A stretch of DNA of 64,000 nucleotides from an uncultured Bacteroidota bacterium. GTDB taxonomy: Bacteria > Bacteroidota > Bacteroidia > Chitinophagales > Chitinophagaceae. This document shows positions 17,565 through 27,155 of the stretch, piece after piece; position 1 is the first letter of the stretch, and each line of letters begins with the position of its first letter. Position numbers and translations under genes: made by a program. The notes below the pieces were generated by a model that was not told the origin of the DNA, ran no database searches, and saw only the letters and a program-made list of their open reading frames with translations. The stretch covers positions 1 to 64,000 of the forward strand of contig CAIRES010000011.1 of assembly GCA_903877645.1 (NCBI GenBank). Reading direction: 5' to 3'.

Positions 17565-17581
17565 AATGACCACGTTCTCCG

Positions 17582-18106
17582 ATGAAGTCCCAAAAGATCA
17601 GGAAGACGCTGAAAAAGCACATGAGGCACATGGAACAATGTGCCTCATTGTGGCTTTATACTGATGATGGGGAAGCTATTCACCAGTTGCGGGTAGAGTA
17701 CAAAAAGATGAGAGCCTTGATACGTTTGGAAAGGTTGGGTACACCTGCCGGAAGGAAGATTACCATACCTCGCAACCTGAAGAAGTTATACAAGAACGCC
17801 GGCGAGGTAAGAAGTTTGCAGATATACTACCGAAGTGTCGTTCTGTTCTTTGAAAATGCGCATGGTTATCGCGCAGATATTTTACAGCAGATAGATGTGG
17901 CGAAGTCTATGCTGTATGATGAGCGTGACGCGATAACCGGCAATCACAGCAACCCGCGGGATACTAAGCATACAGGTACATTCAGTGTGGAAGAAGAACC
18001 GATACGCAAGCGATATACTGATGTACCCGAATTTGTGACGGTGAAAGGCGGAGCATATTTCTTTTTACCCGGCATTAAAGCCTTAACCTTTTTAGCTTCT
18101 ATATAA
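17582..18106 (+). CDS. CHAD-domain-like protein
   Basis: 174 aa. The segment 'IHQLRVEYKKMRALIRLERL' (about residues 33-52) matches the conserved first helix of CHAD domains, whose His and basic residues form a surface that binds polyphosphate. A Lys/Arg-rich N-terminus and 'RNLKKLYKNAGEVRSLQIYY' fit the rest of the first half. At 174 aa it is shorter than a full CHAD domain (about 250-300 aa), so it may be a half-domain. It ends two bases before the catalase-like gene. The functional link between the two is unknown. Confidence 0.65.
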   Translation: MKSQKIRKTLKKHMRHMEQCASLWLYTDDGEAIHQLRVEYKKMRALIRLERLGTPAGRKITIPRNLKKLYKNAGEVRSLQIYYRSVVLFFENAHGYRADILQQIDVAKSMLYDERDAITGNHSNPRDTKHTGTFSVEEEPIRKRYTDVPEFVTVKGGAYFFLPGIKALTFLASI

Positions 18107-18107
18107 T

Positions 18108-19097
18108 ATGCAACGAGAAATAGGAAGGGAATATCCTGAAGCAGGAGAGCAACAGACTACACTTGCTATAATCGCCGCTATAGAACGCAGCATAGAGAAG
18201 GTATATAAAAACGGGCATCAGAACCGACAGTTTCATGCCAAGATGCACGCCTGTATCAAGGGTACATTTACGGTTGATACTGCACTGCCGGCAGATTACC
18301 AGGCGGGTACATTTGTTGCAGGCAAAAAGTATGAATGCTGGGCAAGGCTTTCTAACGGCAACACCAAGATGGTGGATGATCGCAAGGCCGACCTGAGGGG
18401 CTTTGCCATTAAATTGACGGGCGTTGAGGGTACGCAACTGGTCAATGATATATCTATGCCCGGCTCGCATGACCTGTTGCTGGTGAGCTATCCAACGCTG
18501 CTGGCTGCAACAGTGAAAGACTTTAAGAAAAGCATTGATGCCATATGCAATGGTTTGCCCGGGCTGATCTCGTTTTCTCTTAATCCCTTCAATTGGGGTA
18601 TTGTAGCCCGCACGCTGGCATCTATGCAAAAGCAGGACAACCTATTTGCGGTGCCTTACTGGAGCGTATCGCCATATAGATTTGGCGCAGACGGAAAGGC
18701 TGTGAAATATAAACTTGTGCCCACTACGCAAAACCTTGCGAAGCCGACACAAAAGAGTGCGACTTTTTTCCAGGAAGTGATAGTGACGGATCTTGCTAAG
18801 CAAGACATTACGTTCGATCTGATGGTGCAATTCCAGGAGGATGCCGTGCGTGATGATATGGAAGACCTTACCAAAGAATGGAAATCGCCGTTTCATAAAA
18901 TAGGTACGCTGGTATTGCCACAGCAACAGTTTGTGCCGCAGGCCATGCAGGCGTTTGGTGATAGCCTCACCTATTCCCCGTGGCATTGCAGCGCGGCACA
19001 CCAGCCTTTAGGCAGCATCAACCGGGCCAGGCAGGCAGCGTATGATGCCATTTCAAAATTCAGGATAGCACATAACCAAAAAACAACAACTATATGA
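18108..19097 (+). CDS. SrpA-like catalase-family haem protein
   Basis: 329 aa, the compact catalase-related fold without the C-terminal flavodoxin-like domain. 'QFHAKMHACIKGTFTV' (residues 41-56) carries the distal His (probably His47), and 'ARLSNGNTKMVDDRKADLRGFAIKL' follows. 'INRARQAAYDAISKFR' near the C-terminus provides the likely proximal Tyr ligand and conserved Arg. Short members act as organic-peroxide-dependent peroxidases or accessory haem proteins. The gene overlaps the following membrane-protein gene by four bases (ATGA). Confidence 0.82.
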   Translation: MQREIGREYPEAGEQQTTLAIIAAIERSIEKVYKNGHQNRQFHAKMHACIKGTFTVDTALPADYQAGTFVAGKKYECWARLSNGNTKMVDDRKADLRGFAIKLTGVEGTQLVNDISMPGSHDLLLVSYPTLLAATVKDFKKSIDAICNGLPGLISFSLNPFNWGIVARTLASMQKQDNLFAVPYWSVSPYRFGADGKAVKYKLVPTTQNLAKPTQKSATFFQEVIVTDLAKQDITFDLMVQFQEDAVRDDMEDLTKEWKSPFHKIGTLVLPQQQFVPQAMQAFGDSLTYSPWHCSAAHQPLGSINRARQAAYDAISKFRIAHNQKTTTI

Positions 19098-19468
19098 TCT
19101 CTAAAAAATTGCTTGTCGGCTTTATCGCTTTGAATTCGATCATCCAGCTTTCACTGATGATCATGTTATGGGCAGCGTTGCCGGCTGTGCTTACTTACCT
19201 GAAAGTGCAGGACTGCGATGGTGCGCATATTTTTGAGACGTATTTTATCTCGGCTATTATGATCATAGCCCCTGCGGGCTTCCTGGCTATCAGTTGGCTC
19301 AACAAAAGCAAGAATGAAGGCATAGTGCTGGCCAGGTTTATCGGCATCACTATGACCATTGCAGCCATCAATGTAGGGTGTTCCTTACACAGGATAGATC
19401 TTGCTGCAATGGATCTCGCCAGGGGTATCCCTATCACGATCTTTGCTTTTATGCAGAAGACCTCATAA
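19094..19468 (+). CDS. Small integral membrane protein
   Basis: 124 aa with three to four predicted membrane helices: about 5-30, 47-65, 75-95 and a weaker one near the C-terminus. It starts inside the stop of the catalase-like gene (ATGA), so the two are translationally coupled. Many SrpA-like catalases have a small membrane partner, often a cytochrome b561 type. I see no histidine pairs that would mark this one as cytochrome b. Family not recognised. Confidence 0.7.
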   Translation: MISKKLLVGFIALNSIIQLSLMIMLWAALPAVLTYLKVQDCDGAHIFETYFISAIMIIAPAGFLAISWLNKSKNEGIVLARFIGITMTIAAINVGCSLHRIDLAAMDLARGIPITIFAFMQKTS

Positions 19469-19551
19469 CAGGCGCCGGGCGTGATCTGTTTTACAATTAG
19501 CAGCTATCTAAATGCGATTAGTTTTACGATGGCCGTAATTATAGCTTTTTG

Positions 19552-22179
19552 TTACTCGATCACCAGTTTCCTGCGTACAATATCGCCTTTGCAGATGATC
19601 TCGCAGATGTAGAATCCCGGTGCGACATTCACACCATCTATATTCAGCTTACCTGACTGATCGAAAGATAATTGCCGATGCCAGACTTGCTTACCATCCA
19701 CTGACAGCAAACAGATAGTTGCCTCATTGCCAACCGCACTCGTGCCATCCGCAGATATGGTGAATTTTCCTTTGTTGGGATTAGGTGTAATAATATAGGA
19801 TAAGTTGTTTTCGGCTACTGTAGGTACACCTACCAGTGGCGGCTTTTGCGCTTTCACGCTTTTCCACATGCCACGGCCAAACGTTGCAGCCCATATCTCG
19901 TTGGTTGTATAATTGATCTGGAGATCACTCACCTTTACCGTAGGCATGTTGTTATCAAAAAGTGCCCAGTCGGTCATGGTAGTGTCTCTGTAGTATACAC
20001 CGGCATCTGTGCCTATATATTTTGTCTTAAAATTAGTGTCGATAAGTATGCAGGCAACCGGGATGTCAGGTAAAGTACCGGTAAGATTGCGCCACCTGCG
20101 GGTGTTGGTATAATAGTCCCAAACCTTAGGTACGCCATAGCCGCTAACGGTCATATAGATATGTTGCGGGTTTACCGGGTCTACCTTTACATCTGAAATA
20201 TAGGTAGTGGTAGGGGATATCGCGGTATCCCAGGTAATCCCGAAGTCAGAGGTGTATTTGATGAATGGCTTCCAAACATTATAGTCAAAATAAGTGACGT
20301 AGAGATAGTTAGGGTTAGACGGTGCGATAGCGAGTGTTGTGATATCTGCATTGCTGTCAAAGACCGGTGAAATGGGATACCAATCAACGCCGTTGTCAGC
20401 AGTAGCATATACCCGGTTGTATGCAAGTACCAGTGTTGCGGTATCTTGCGGGCTGATAACGTAAGGAGTAACCCATGCGCCTGAACCGTGTATCGTATCC
20501 GTAATATTGTGGTAGTGCGCTCCGGCATCGTAGGTCATGTCTATGCTGCCGCTTGGGTAAGATGTGTACCAGATATCGAACGGATCGCCATAGTTGATCA
20601 AAGGTTGCATTCCATCACCACCGGTCAGGTCAGTTGTAGCGCCGATGTCTACCATTTTAGTGCCATTGTCCTGTGCGCCACCTATGCAAAAGGTCACCTG
20701 GTTGTCAACTGCATTATTGTAAAATTCTGTGATCGTTATACCATCTGTAAGATCCGTCCAGGGGGTAGTGACAGGGCCGTAGTTTTTATAAATGCCACCA
20801 TCGCATGTTTCGTAAAGGCCGTTGCCAATAGGGTTATAGGCCAGGCAATGCTTGTCGGCATGTACAGTTTGCATCCCTGCAATACCATTCCACCATTGAT
20901 TGGCCAGTTGCCAATTGTGTCCGCCGTCGGAGGAATAGTATGTGTTAACACCACCTACAACCACGTCCGCAGCGTTTCGCGGATCCATAGCAATACATAG
21001 GTCATACCAGCCTTGCCCGTTGCAATGATGAGTAGGCAGGCCAAGATCATAGCCCAGTATATTGTTGCTGCAGGTATCTGTTTCCATAAATATACCGGTG
21101 AAGCTGGCTCCGTTGTCTGAAGACGAATAGATGCCTTCCAGGCCTGATGAATTATCAGAGCATACGGCCTTAACTACGCTTGGGCTGGCCGGACATACAG
21201 CAAGGCTTACTCTTTGTACATCGGTAAATGAGGTCATTGCGTTCCAGGTGATGCCACCGTCCAAAGAGCGCATGATCTGTGCTGATGTGTCGGTGTACAT
21301 GGATCCGTATACAATTGAGGTATCTGCGGGGTTGTATAATATCTGTTTGAAGTTGCCGCTGAATACATTTGTCCAGGTAGTGCCGCTGTTGTGTGTTTTG
21401 TATATGCCGTTGTTCGTGCCTAATATCATAGAAGTGGTATCGAGCGGATTGATGAGCAAGGAATGGGCAGAGATATAAGCGGTGGGCAGCCAGGTGAGGC
21501 CGGTTGTACTCCACGTAGCCCCCTTATCATGAGAAATAATAACGCCTGAGCTATAGGCATCGCCTGCATCGCCATCGCCTGTTGCTACATAGATGGTATT
21601 CGGGTTGATGGGGTTGACCTTTATATCAGCAACTCCCAATGTGGGCAGGTTGGTATAAAGAGAGGTCCATGTGAGGCCGCCGTCTGTGGTCTTCCAGGTA
21701 CTGCCCGCTGCGCTGCCAACGTAAAATGTATTGGAATCAATGGGGTCGAAAGCCACAATATTGATACGGCCCATACCCGAATAACCATGATTGCAGGAGT
21801 CCGGCCCCTGGAACATCCAGTTGGAGGCCAGGTTGGTAGTACGGGCAGATGCACCGCCCTGCACGGCAATATAATCCTGCCATGCCTGCAGTGTGCGTAC
21901 CGGGGGAACCATATATCCATCCTGGTCCAGGTGATGTCGCCAATACCAGTCCCATTTTTTGAAGAGGTGGTTCTTTACTTCGCCCTTCTCGTTCTCAGGC
22001 TCCTGCTCATCGGCATCCTTGTCCACATCCTTGTCCGCTATATAGTACCGCGAATGTTGATAATTGTACAGGGCATCGGCGTATTTTACCGGCCCTGTGC
22101 CTGTGGTATGCATCCATGGTTGTGCATTAACCGCGGAGCCCATGAACACGAGCATTGCCGCGAAGAAGATATTTTTCAC
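19552..22179 (-). CDS. Secreted BNR/VPS10-type propeller protein with T9SS sorting domain
   Basis: 875 aa with a signal peptide (1-19, ending VNAQ). Most of the protein consists of sortilin/BNR-like repeats with Asp-box motifs ('SKDKGATW', 'STDGGLTW', 'SSDNGASF', 'TSDFGITW'), probably two stacked propellers. The last 75 residues ('IITPNPNKGKF ... APGFYICEIICKGDIVRRKLVIE') are a type A T9SS C-terminal sorting domain, so the protein should be exported through the outer membrane and anchored or released. A TATATTTG box (minus strand 22209-22202) fits its promoter. Confidence 0.87.
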   Translation of the reverse strand: MKNIFFAAMLVFMGSAVNAQPWMHTTGTGPVKYADALYNYQHSRYYIADKDVDKDADEQEPENEKGEVKNHLFKKWDWYWRHHLDQDGYMVPPVRTLQAWQDYIAVQGGASARTTNLASNWMFQGPDSCNHGYSGMGRINIVAFDPIDSNTFYVGSAAGSTWKTTDGGLTWTSLYTNLPTLGVADIKVNPINPNTIYVATGDGDAGDAYSSGVIISHDKGATWSTTGLTWLPTAYISAHSLLINPLDTTSMILGTNNGIYKTHNSGTTWTNVFSGNFKQILYNPADTSIVYGSMYTDTSAQIMRSLDGGITWNAMTSFTDVQRVSLAVCPASPSVVKAVCSDNSSGLEGIYSSSDNGASFTGIFMETDTCSNNILGYDLGLPTHHCNGQGWYDLCIAMDPRNAADVVVGGVNTYYSSDGGHNWQLANQWWNGIAGMQTVHADKHCLAYNPIGNGLYETCDGGIYKNYGPVTTPWTDLTDGITITEFYNNAVDNQVTFCIGGAQDNGTKMVDIGATTDLTGGDGMQPLINYGDPFDIWYTSYPSGSIDMTYDAGAHYHNITDTIHGSGAWVTPYVISPQDTATLVLAYNRVYATADNGVDWYPISPVFDSNADITTLAIAPSNPNYLYVTYFDYNVWKPFIKYTSDFGITWDTAISPTTTYISDVKVDPVNPQHIYMTVSGYGVPKVWDYYTNTRRWRNLTGTLPDIPVACILIDTNFKTKYIGTDAGVYYRDTTMTDWALFDNNMPTVKVSDLQINYTTNEIWAATFGRGMWKSVKAQKPPLVGVPTVAENNLSYIITPNPNKGKFTISADGTSAVGNEATICLLSVDGKQVWHRQLSFDQSGKLNIDGVNVAPGFYICEIICKGDIVRRKLVIE

Positions 22180-22201
22180 AAGTATGTTATTTTATGATCT
22201 T

Positions 22202-22209
22202 CAAATATA
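22202..22209 (-). promoter_or_regulatory. Bacteroidota -7 promoter box for the BNR-repeat gene
   Basis: Minus-strand TATATTTG is an exact TAnnTTTG match 23 bases upstream of the ATG at 22179. No strong -33 element is visible. Confidence 0.45.
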
Positions 22210-22325
22210 GCCAGTAATTGTCGGAAATGAGTAAAATGAACGTCATATTGCATTTGGCTACATAAGCAAATGCCTTAATTATAGCAGCATACGTATCATA
22301 GGGTCTATTTTGTATTCACAACATA

Positions 22326-22364
22326 ATTAAACGGCTCCGTTTATATTGTACGGAGCCGTTTAAT
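22326..22364 (-). terminator. Strong intrinsic terminator hairpin after the TonB receptor gene
   Basis: ATTAAACGGCTCCG (22326-22339) pairs perfectly with CGGAGCCGTTTAAT (22351-22364). An additional T-A pair closes a nine-base loop, giving a 15-bp stem. It is placed 15 bases after the stop of the TonB receptor on the minus strand. Confidence 0.75.
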
Positions 22365-22378
22365 TATAATAACCTCAC

Positions 22379-24901
22379 TCACTTCTTACTAAAGTCAAAA
22401 GGTATGATGATCTTAATGCTCACATTGCGTCCCATGTTGAACACACCTACTTTGCCATTTGCTTCGTTGTATGGATAGTATTTAAAGCGGCTCATATAGT
22501 CGATATATGCGGTGTTGAGCAGGTTAGTACCGGTGATATATACCCTGCAAAGCGTATGCCCTTTACTTTTGATATTGCCACCGATGCCGGCATTCAGCAA
22601 GGTATAACCGGCAGTTGATGCTCTGCTGGCCGCATATTGCTGTGGTGTTTGCTCCGTGTTCAGTCCGCTTGCTGCCGAATCCTGGATATAGACCTTATAT
22701 TGCTGAAAACAGGTGAGGATGCCTACTTTGAAATAAGCGCCCTCAATAGACCTTCCTATTTTATTTACATGAAATTTGAGGTCGGCGGTCATCCTTGCCG
22801 GGGGTATGAACGGCAGCACACTTGCATTGGAAGGCACATTTTGCAGTCCGCCCATGACGGTACTAAAGGTGCTATTCAGCTCCAGCCATTTAATAGCGGC
22901 AGGATGTATATCGAGCATCGCCTCACCACCATACAGGTTGGCGGTGCCTTGTGTATATTTATATACAGGGGCATCAGGAAACAGTGAGCCGCCCACACTT
23001 AAAAGATTACTTGTTGAGTCGCCACCGAATACGCTCGTCAGTCCTTTGGCATAGATGAAATTGTAGATGGTGTTATTGAACACAGTGCCTTCAAAGCTTA
23101 CATCTTTCAGGTTGATACCTATCGTAAGATCTTCTTCAAGATTCGTTTCAGGCTTAAGCGCCGGGTCGCCGATCTCGTATACTACTGTGCCGTCATGCAC
23201 GCCATTGGCCGCACATTCGGCCACATTCGGCGCCCTGAACCCCCTCGCAATGTTTGCCTTCAGGTAAAAGGAATTAGAGCAGTTGTAAATGCCGCCAATG
23301 CTTCCGGATAAGCCGCTGAAATTTGAAGTGAATTGGGGGAATTCCCGGAATGATCCGGGGGTATTGGCAGGCACCGGGGCCTGTGCTACATTGGTGGTGT
23401 CGATCCAGTGCGATTGCCCGGTAAAGGTGCGGTTGTCGAACCGTATACCGCCGTTCAATACAAATTTTCCTACATGGTAATTGCCAATTAAGAACGCACC
23501 TGCCTGCAGGAAATTATAGTCAGGAATAAGCATTGCCGTACCAAGGCTCTGCGATTGCTGGTAAGCGCCATTCACACCTCCCGAAAAGTCGAAGTTGCCC
23601 ATAGCAGGCGATACATACCGCACGTCATACGTGGCAGCGTTGGAGGAATAGTATATGTCAGGTACATCCGGCTGGGTAGGGTCATTCGTTTCCTGCCGTT
23701 GATTTTTCTGATACGAAAACGTACCTGTTATACGGCCTTCACCCACGCTCACGCTATTGTCCCAAACGATCTTGGTGTGCCTGATCCGCTGATTGATCAC
23801 TAACGGAGTGTACGATGTAAGTTCCTGCCTGGTAGGGAGCACATAAGTCGGCGCGCCTCCGTTAAGTCCGGGATACGATACTTGCTTTTCCATAGTGCCG
23901 GTAGCCGGGTCCCTCGTGCCGTCTACTATGCCTGTGGCCATATCAAAGTAGCTGGCATGAATTTGGGAATAGCCCCACTTGCGATGGATGCCAAGGGTGC
24001 CATCCATATTGAAGTTGCTGAATTGAGAATTGAGTACATAACCATCTTCTTTATTCTGATAGGCATGAGCCATGATGTTATCTGCCCGCACGCTCCAGAA
24101 TACGCCGTTGTTGCTGGTGCCGGCGAGGTGCACCATGTTATTAATGAGGCCGTTATTTGTCTGATAGTTGAAAAGGATATCACCCTGTCTTTGTCCTTCA
24201 GGCAAAGGCTGCTCAGGGATAAAGTTCAATACGCCTGCGATGGCATCGGAGCCATAGGCAAGAGAAGCAGGGCCTTTGAGTATTTCTACCCGGTTCACTT
24301 CATCAGGATCTATCTCGATGCCGAACTCATCAAACCATGGCTGGTCCACCTGGGCCACGCCGTCATTGACAGTAAGCACTCTGTTATATCCCAGCCCTCT
24401 GATAGATGGTTTGGAGATGCTTTGCCCTACAGTCATCGCAGCCACGCCGGGTACTTTTGCGATGGCATCGATCACATTTGTAGCAGAGTTTTCATCGAGG
24501 TACTCCCGGGCGACCTGCGTGATTGATTGAGGCGCATTCCGTATTTCTGTTGCCCTTGACGTTCCTGTCACAACCACTTCGTTTGATTGCAGTCCCGAAG
24601 GAGATAGGCCAAAATCGTGACCGGTAACCCCTTTTATTTCTACTGATTGCCGGGCTATTGAATACCCCAACGAACGAACCGAGACGATGTAATAGCCTTC
24701 TGGCACTCTCTTTATAATGTACGACCCATCCGAATCGGCAACAACGCCAAGCTTCAGGTCATCGATATAAACACTTGCAAATGGGATCGCCTGGTTATTT
24801 GTCTTATTGAATATTTTGCCGGCCAATTCATTTTGGCCGGATGCCCCGGCAGAAAGGAGGCACAATAGTAACGTGAATATGCGCGTATAGCGTGTATACA
24901 T
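22379..24901 (-). CDS. TonB-dependent receptor with carboxypeptidase-like regulatory domain
   Basis: 840 aa outer-membrane transporter. Signal peptide at 1-22, then a CarboxypepD_reg-like beta sandwich at about 24-105 ('GKIFNKTNNQAIPFASVYID'). The plug domain at about 120-235 has 'NAPQSITQVAREYLDE', 'SISKPSIRGLGYNRVLTVNDG' and 'VEILKGPASLAYGSDAIAGV'. A 22-strand-type barrel runs to the C-terminus. The ligand is not evident. The plug wording resembles metal- or catecholate-type receptors, but that is weak evidence. It lies 65 bases downstream of the small hypothetical gene at 24967-25491. Confidence 0.9.
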   Translation of the reverse strand: MYTRYTRIFTLLLCLLSAGASGQNELAGKIFNKTNNQAIPFASVYIDDLKLGVVADSDGSYIIKRVPEGYYIVSVRSLGYSIARQSVEIKGVTGHDFGLSPSGLQSNEVVVTGTSRATEIRNAPQSITQVAREYLDENSATNVIDAIAKVPGVAAMTVGQSISKPSIRGLGYNRVLTVNDGVAQVDQPWFDEFGIEIDPDEVNRVEILKGPASLAYGSDAIAGVLNFIPEQPLPEGQRQGDILFNYQTNNGLINNMVHLAGTSNNGVFWSVRADNIMAHAYQNKEDGYVLNSQFSNFNMDGTLGIHRKWGYSQIHASYFDMATGIVDGTRDPATGTMEKQVSYPGLNGGAPTYVLPTRQELTSYTPLVINQRIRHTKIVWDNSVSVGEGRITGTFSYQKNQRQETNDPTQPDVPDIYYSSNAATYDVRYVSPAMGNFDFSGGVNGAYQQSQSLGTAMLIPDYNFLQAGAFLIGNYHVGKFVLNGGIRFDNRTFTGQSHWIDTTNVAQAPVPANTPGSFREFPQFTSNFSGLSGSIGGIYNCSNSFYLKANIARGFRAPNVAECAANGVHDGTVVYEIGDPALKPETNLEEDLTIGINLKDVSFEGTVFNNTIYNFIYAKGLTSVFGGDSTSNLLSVGGSLFPDAPVYKYTQGTANLYGGEAMLDIHPAAIKWLELNSTFSTVMGGLQNVPSNASVLPFIPPARMTADLKFHVNKIGRSIEGAYFKVGILTCFQQYKVYIQDSAASGLNTEQTPQQYAASRASTAGYTLLNAGIGGNIKSKGHTLCRVYITGTNLLNTAYIDYMSRFKYYPYNEANGKVGVFNMGRNVSIKIIIPFDFSKK

Positions 24902-24966
24902 AAAATGGTTTTATGAAAATGAGGGATCGCCGGGTGAGAACATGGCGTGGATCTTAAAACAGAGTA

Positions 24967-25491
24967 TTAGCAGTTACTCTTGGGCGGAGGAGCGAAAACA
25001 GGGCGGTAGTAGCTTTCTACAGCCTCATTCCATGTCATAAACGTATGTGCGGGCATTCCGGTATTTGCAGGACAGGCTACCTGGGTTGGGTGCAGTACCT
25101 TATCGCTGTTAGGTATATAAATGCGGTATTTGCATAAATGGACCTGCCCATCGTTAATGCAGCCCCCATTCGGCTCTATGCAGGCTGTGAGCAACGCAAC
25201 CAGTTGTTCTTCATCATTATCGTGATACACAGTCGCGACAACACTATCATTAACGACATCAAAGCTGCCGACATCATACAGTTTTCCATGGTACCAGATC
25301 TCTCCGCCTTTATTAAAGCCGTTTAGCGGAATAGTAATAGTTATTAATTCGGTGCGCCCGCTAACGTGCTCGTATGCGTTAGCCTTTGCCCCCCACAACG
25401 ACGCATCGAATAACACGTATGCCAGCGAAATGATACTAAAGCCAAGTATCAGCAGGGAAAAGACCAGGAAGGTAGGTGTCGACTTTTTCAA
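24967..25491 (-). CDS. Small single-pass membrane/periplasmic protein next to a TonB receptor
   Basis: 174 aa, membrane helix or signal at about residues 9-30, then a periplasmic part of about 140 aa with several Cys ('TACIEPNGGCINDG', 'VHLCKYRIY', 'VACPAN') and a C-terminal Pro-rich end finishing in Cys. I do not recognise the family. Its position directly upstream of the TonB receptor suggests it may be regulated or functionally linked with it. A TATATTTA box (minus strand 25518-25511) is a plausible -7 element. Confidence 0.65.
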   Translation of the reverse strand: MKKSTPTFLVFSLLILGFSIISLAYVLFDASLWGAKANAYEHVSGRTELITITIPLNGFNKGGEIWYHGKLYDVGSFDVVNDSVVATVYHDNDEEQLVALLTACIEPNGGCINDGQVHLCKYRIYIPNSDKVLHPTQVACPANTGMPAHTFMTWNEAVESYYRPVFAPPPKSNC

Positions 25492-25859
25492 AGGTGCTGC
25501 CAGTGTTCCATAAATATATACATCATTGTTGACATTGGGAATGAAAGGGAGCCGGAGGTATATATTGGTGGGGGTTTCAGATGTATATGTTTTTTTGATG
25601 CTCTTTTTTTTATTAGTCGAAAGGCATTAAAGAAAGCAATACATCCTACATTTTAAGGCGCAAGACACCGTTATACGTAGTGTTATGCGTTATGAAAATA
25701 CAATTTTTGTAAAAACCCTTAAATTTCCACTAAAAAAGTTTGTGGGAGGGCACGCTCCCGGCCCACTCCGAAGGAGGAACCCAACTGAAAACAATTGCTT
25801 CGCCATCGTTTTCAGTCGGGGTGGTGGCACCCATGAACGGCGGGCAACGAATTGAACCT
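25492..25859. other. Intergenic region with hairpins after the arginine operon
   Basis: No gene seen. An A+T-rich half (25500-25735) is followed by a GC-rich segment with an inverted repeat (CTGAAAAC at 25785-25792 with GTTTTCAG at 25808-25815) and GGGAG...CTCCC (25745-25759). On the minus strand these follow the argH stop, and the second precedes a T-rich stretch, so they could end the arginine transcript. Confidence 0.4.
25753..25783 (-). repeat. Dispersed element 'CTCCTTCGGAG-GGCCGGG' (copy 1)
   Basis: On the minus strand this reads CCTCCTTCGGAGTGGGCCGGGAGCG. It resembles the element at 34586-34617 (CTCCTTCGGAGAGGCCGGGGAG) and, more distantly, 50651-50669. All three are in gene-free gaps. 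Confidence 0.5.
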
Positions 25860-27155
25860 TCATCCAAACCGATTCAATACCTCGATCATCGCCTGCTTAA
25901 TCTCTGCATTACACAAGTTCCCTATACTCCCCTCATGCGTATGCTGCACCGTACCTGAATAAGCAAATGTGCCATCAGCCACGTCATTACCTACCTGCTT
26001 ATACGCATCCCTGAAAGGCACACCCTTATTCACCAGGTCATTCACCTGCTCTACCGTAAAGAGGTATTTATACCGCTCATCATTCAGCAAACCGTCCTTT
26101 ACCTTTATGTTGCTCAACATCAGCACGGCCATACCCAGGCAAGCCTTCATATCCTCTATAGCAGGAAATAGTATCTCCTTCGTTAACTGCATATCCCTGT
26201 GATACCCGGAGGGCAGGTTATTAGTAAGCAGGGTAAGCTCATTCGGCGTAGCCTGTATCCTGTTGCATTTAGCCCGTATCAATTCGAATACGTCCGGGTT
26301 CTTTTTATGAGGCATAATGCTGCTACCCGTGGTCAGCTCATCAGGAAAGCTTACAAATCCAAAGTTCTGGTTCATGTACAGGCACACATCCATACTCATA
26401 CGCGTCAGCGTAGCGGCAATACTACTTAATGCCACAGCCACAAATCGCTCCGTCTTGCCCCTGCTCATCTGCGCATACACACTGTTGTAGTGCATAGACT
26501 GAAACCGAAGCAGCGCAGTAGTCAATTCCCTGTCCAGCGGAAACGAAGAGCCATAGCCAGCCCCGCTACCCAGCGGGTTCTTGTTCGCCATATCATAAGC
26601 AGCAGCCAACAGGCCCATATCATCCACCAGGCTCTCGGCATAGCACCCAAACCACAAACCGAAAGAAGAAGGCATAGCAAGTTGCAAATGCGTATAACCG
26701 GGCAGCAATTTAGCCTTATGCTCCTCGCTCAATTGCAGTAACAGGTCAAATAAACTAACCACCGTCTCCTTCACTTCCTGAACCTGCGCCCTCAAATACA
26801 GCTTCAGATCTACTGCCACCTGGTCATTCCTGCTGCGGCCACTGTGAATTTTCTTGCCTGCATCGCCCAACTTCTCGGTGAGCATTTCTTCTATCTGCGA
26901 GTGTATATCCTCCGCGTCATCGCGCATCACAAACCGGCCTGCTTCTATATCGGCATGTATAGCGTCCAGTTCTTTCTTTATTTCGTTGTATTCATCAGTT
27001 GGCAAAAGTCCCACCTTTTCCAGCATGGCGGTATGCGCCAGCGAGCCTTGCACATCGTACTTTGCCAGCAGCACATCAAACTCCTTGTCTTTACCCACAG
27101 TAAACTGCTGTATCTGATCAGATGTTACCGTGCTGTCTTTTTGCCAGAGCTTCAT
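25860..27155 (-). CDS. argH: Argininosuccinate lyase
   Basis: 431 aa, last step of arginine synthesis: argininosuccinate to arginine and fumarate. Motifs of the fumarase/aspartase superfamily are visible: 'SGRSRNDQ' at 105-112, 'YTHLQLAMP' near 154-162 with the catalytic His, and the signature 'GSSIMPHKKNP' at 277-287 with the catalytic Ser loop. It is the last gene of the arginine operon and overlaps the upstream argE'-type gene by four bases. Confidence 0.95.
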   Translation of the reverse strand: MKLWQKDSTVTSDQIQQFTVGKDKEFDVLLAKYDVQGSLAHTAMLEKVGLLPTDEYNEIKKELDAIHADIEAGRFVMRDDAEDIHSQIEEMLTEKLGDAGKKIHSGRSRNDQVAVDLKLYLRAQVQEVKETVVSLFDLLLQLSEEHKAKLLPGYTHLQLAMPSSFGLWFGCYAESLVDDMGLLAAAYDMANKNPLGSGAGYGSSFPLDRELTTALLRFQSMHYNSVYAQMSRGKTERFVAVALSSIAATLTRMSMDVCLYMNQNFGFVSFPDELTTGSSIMPHKKNPDVFELIRAKCNRIQATPNELTLLTNNLPSGYHRDMQLTKEILFPAIEDMKACLGMAVLMLSNIKVKDGLLNDERYKYLFTVEQVNDLVNKGVPFRDAYKQVGNDVADGTFAYSGTVQHTHEGSIGNLCNAEIKQAMIEVLNRFG

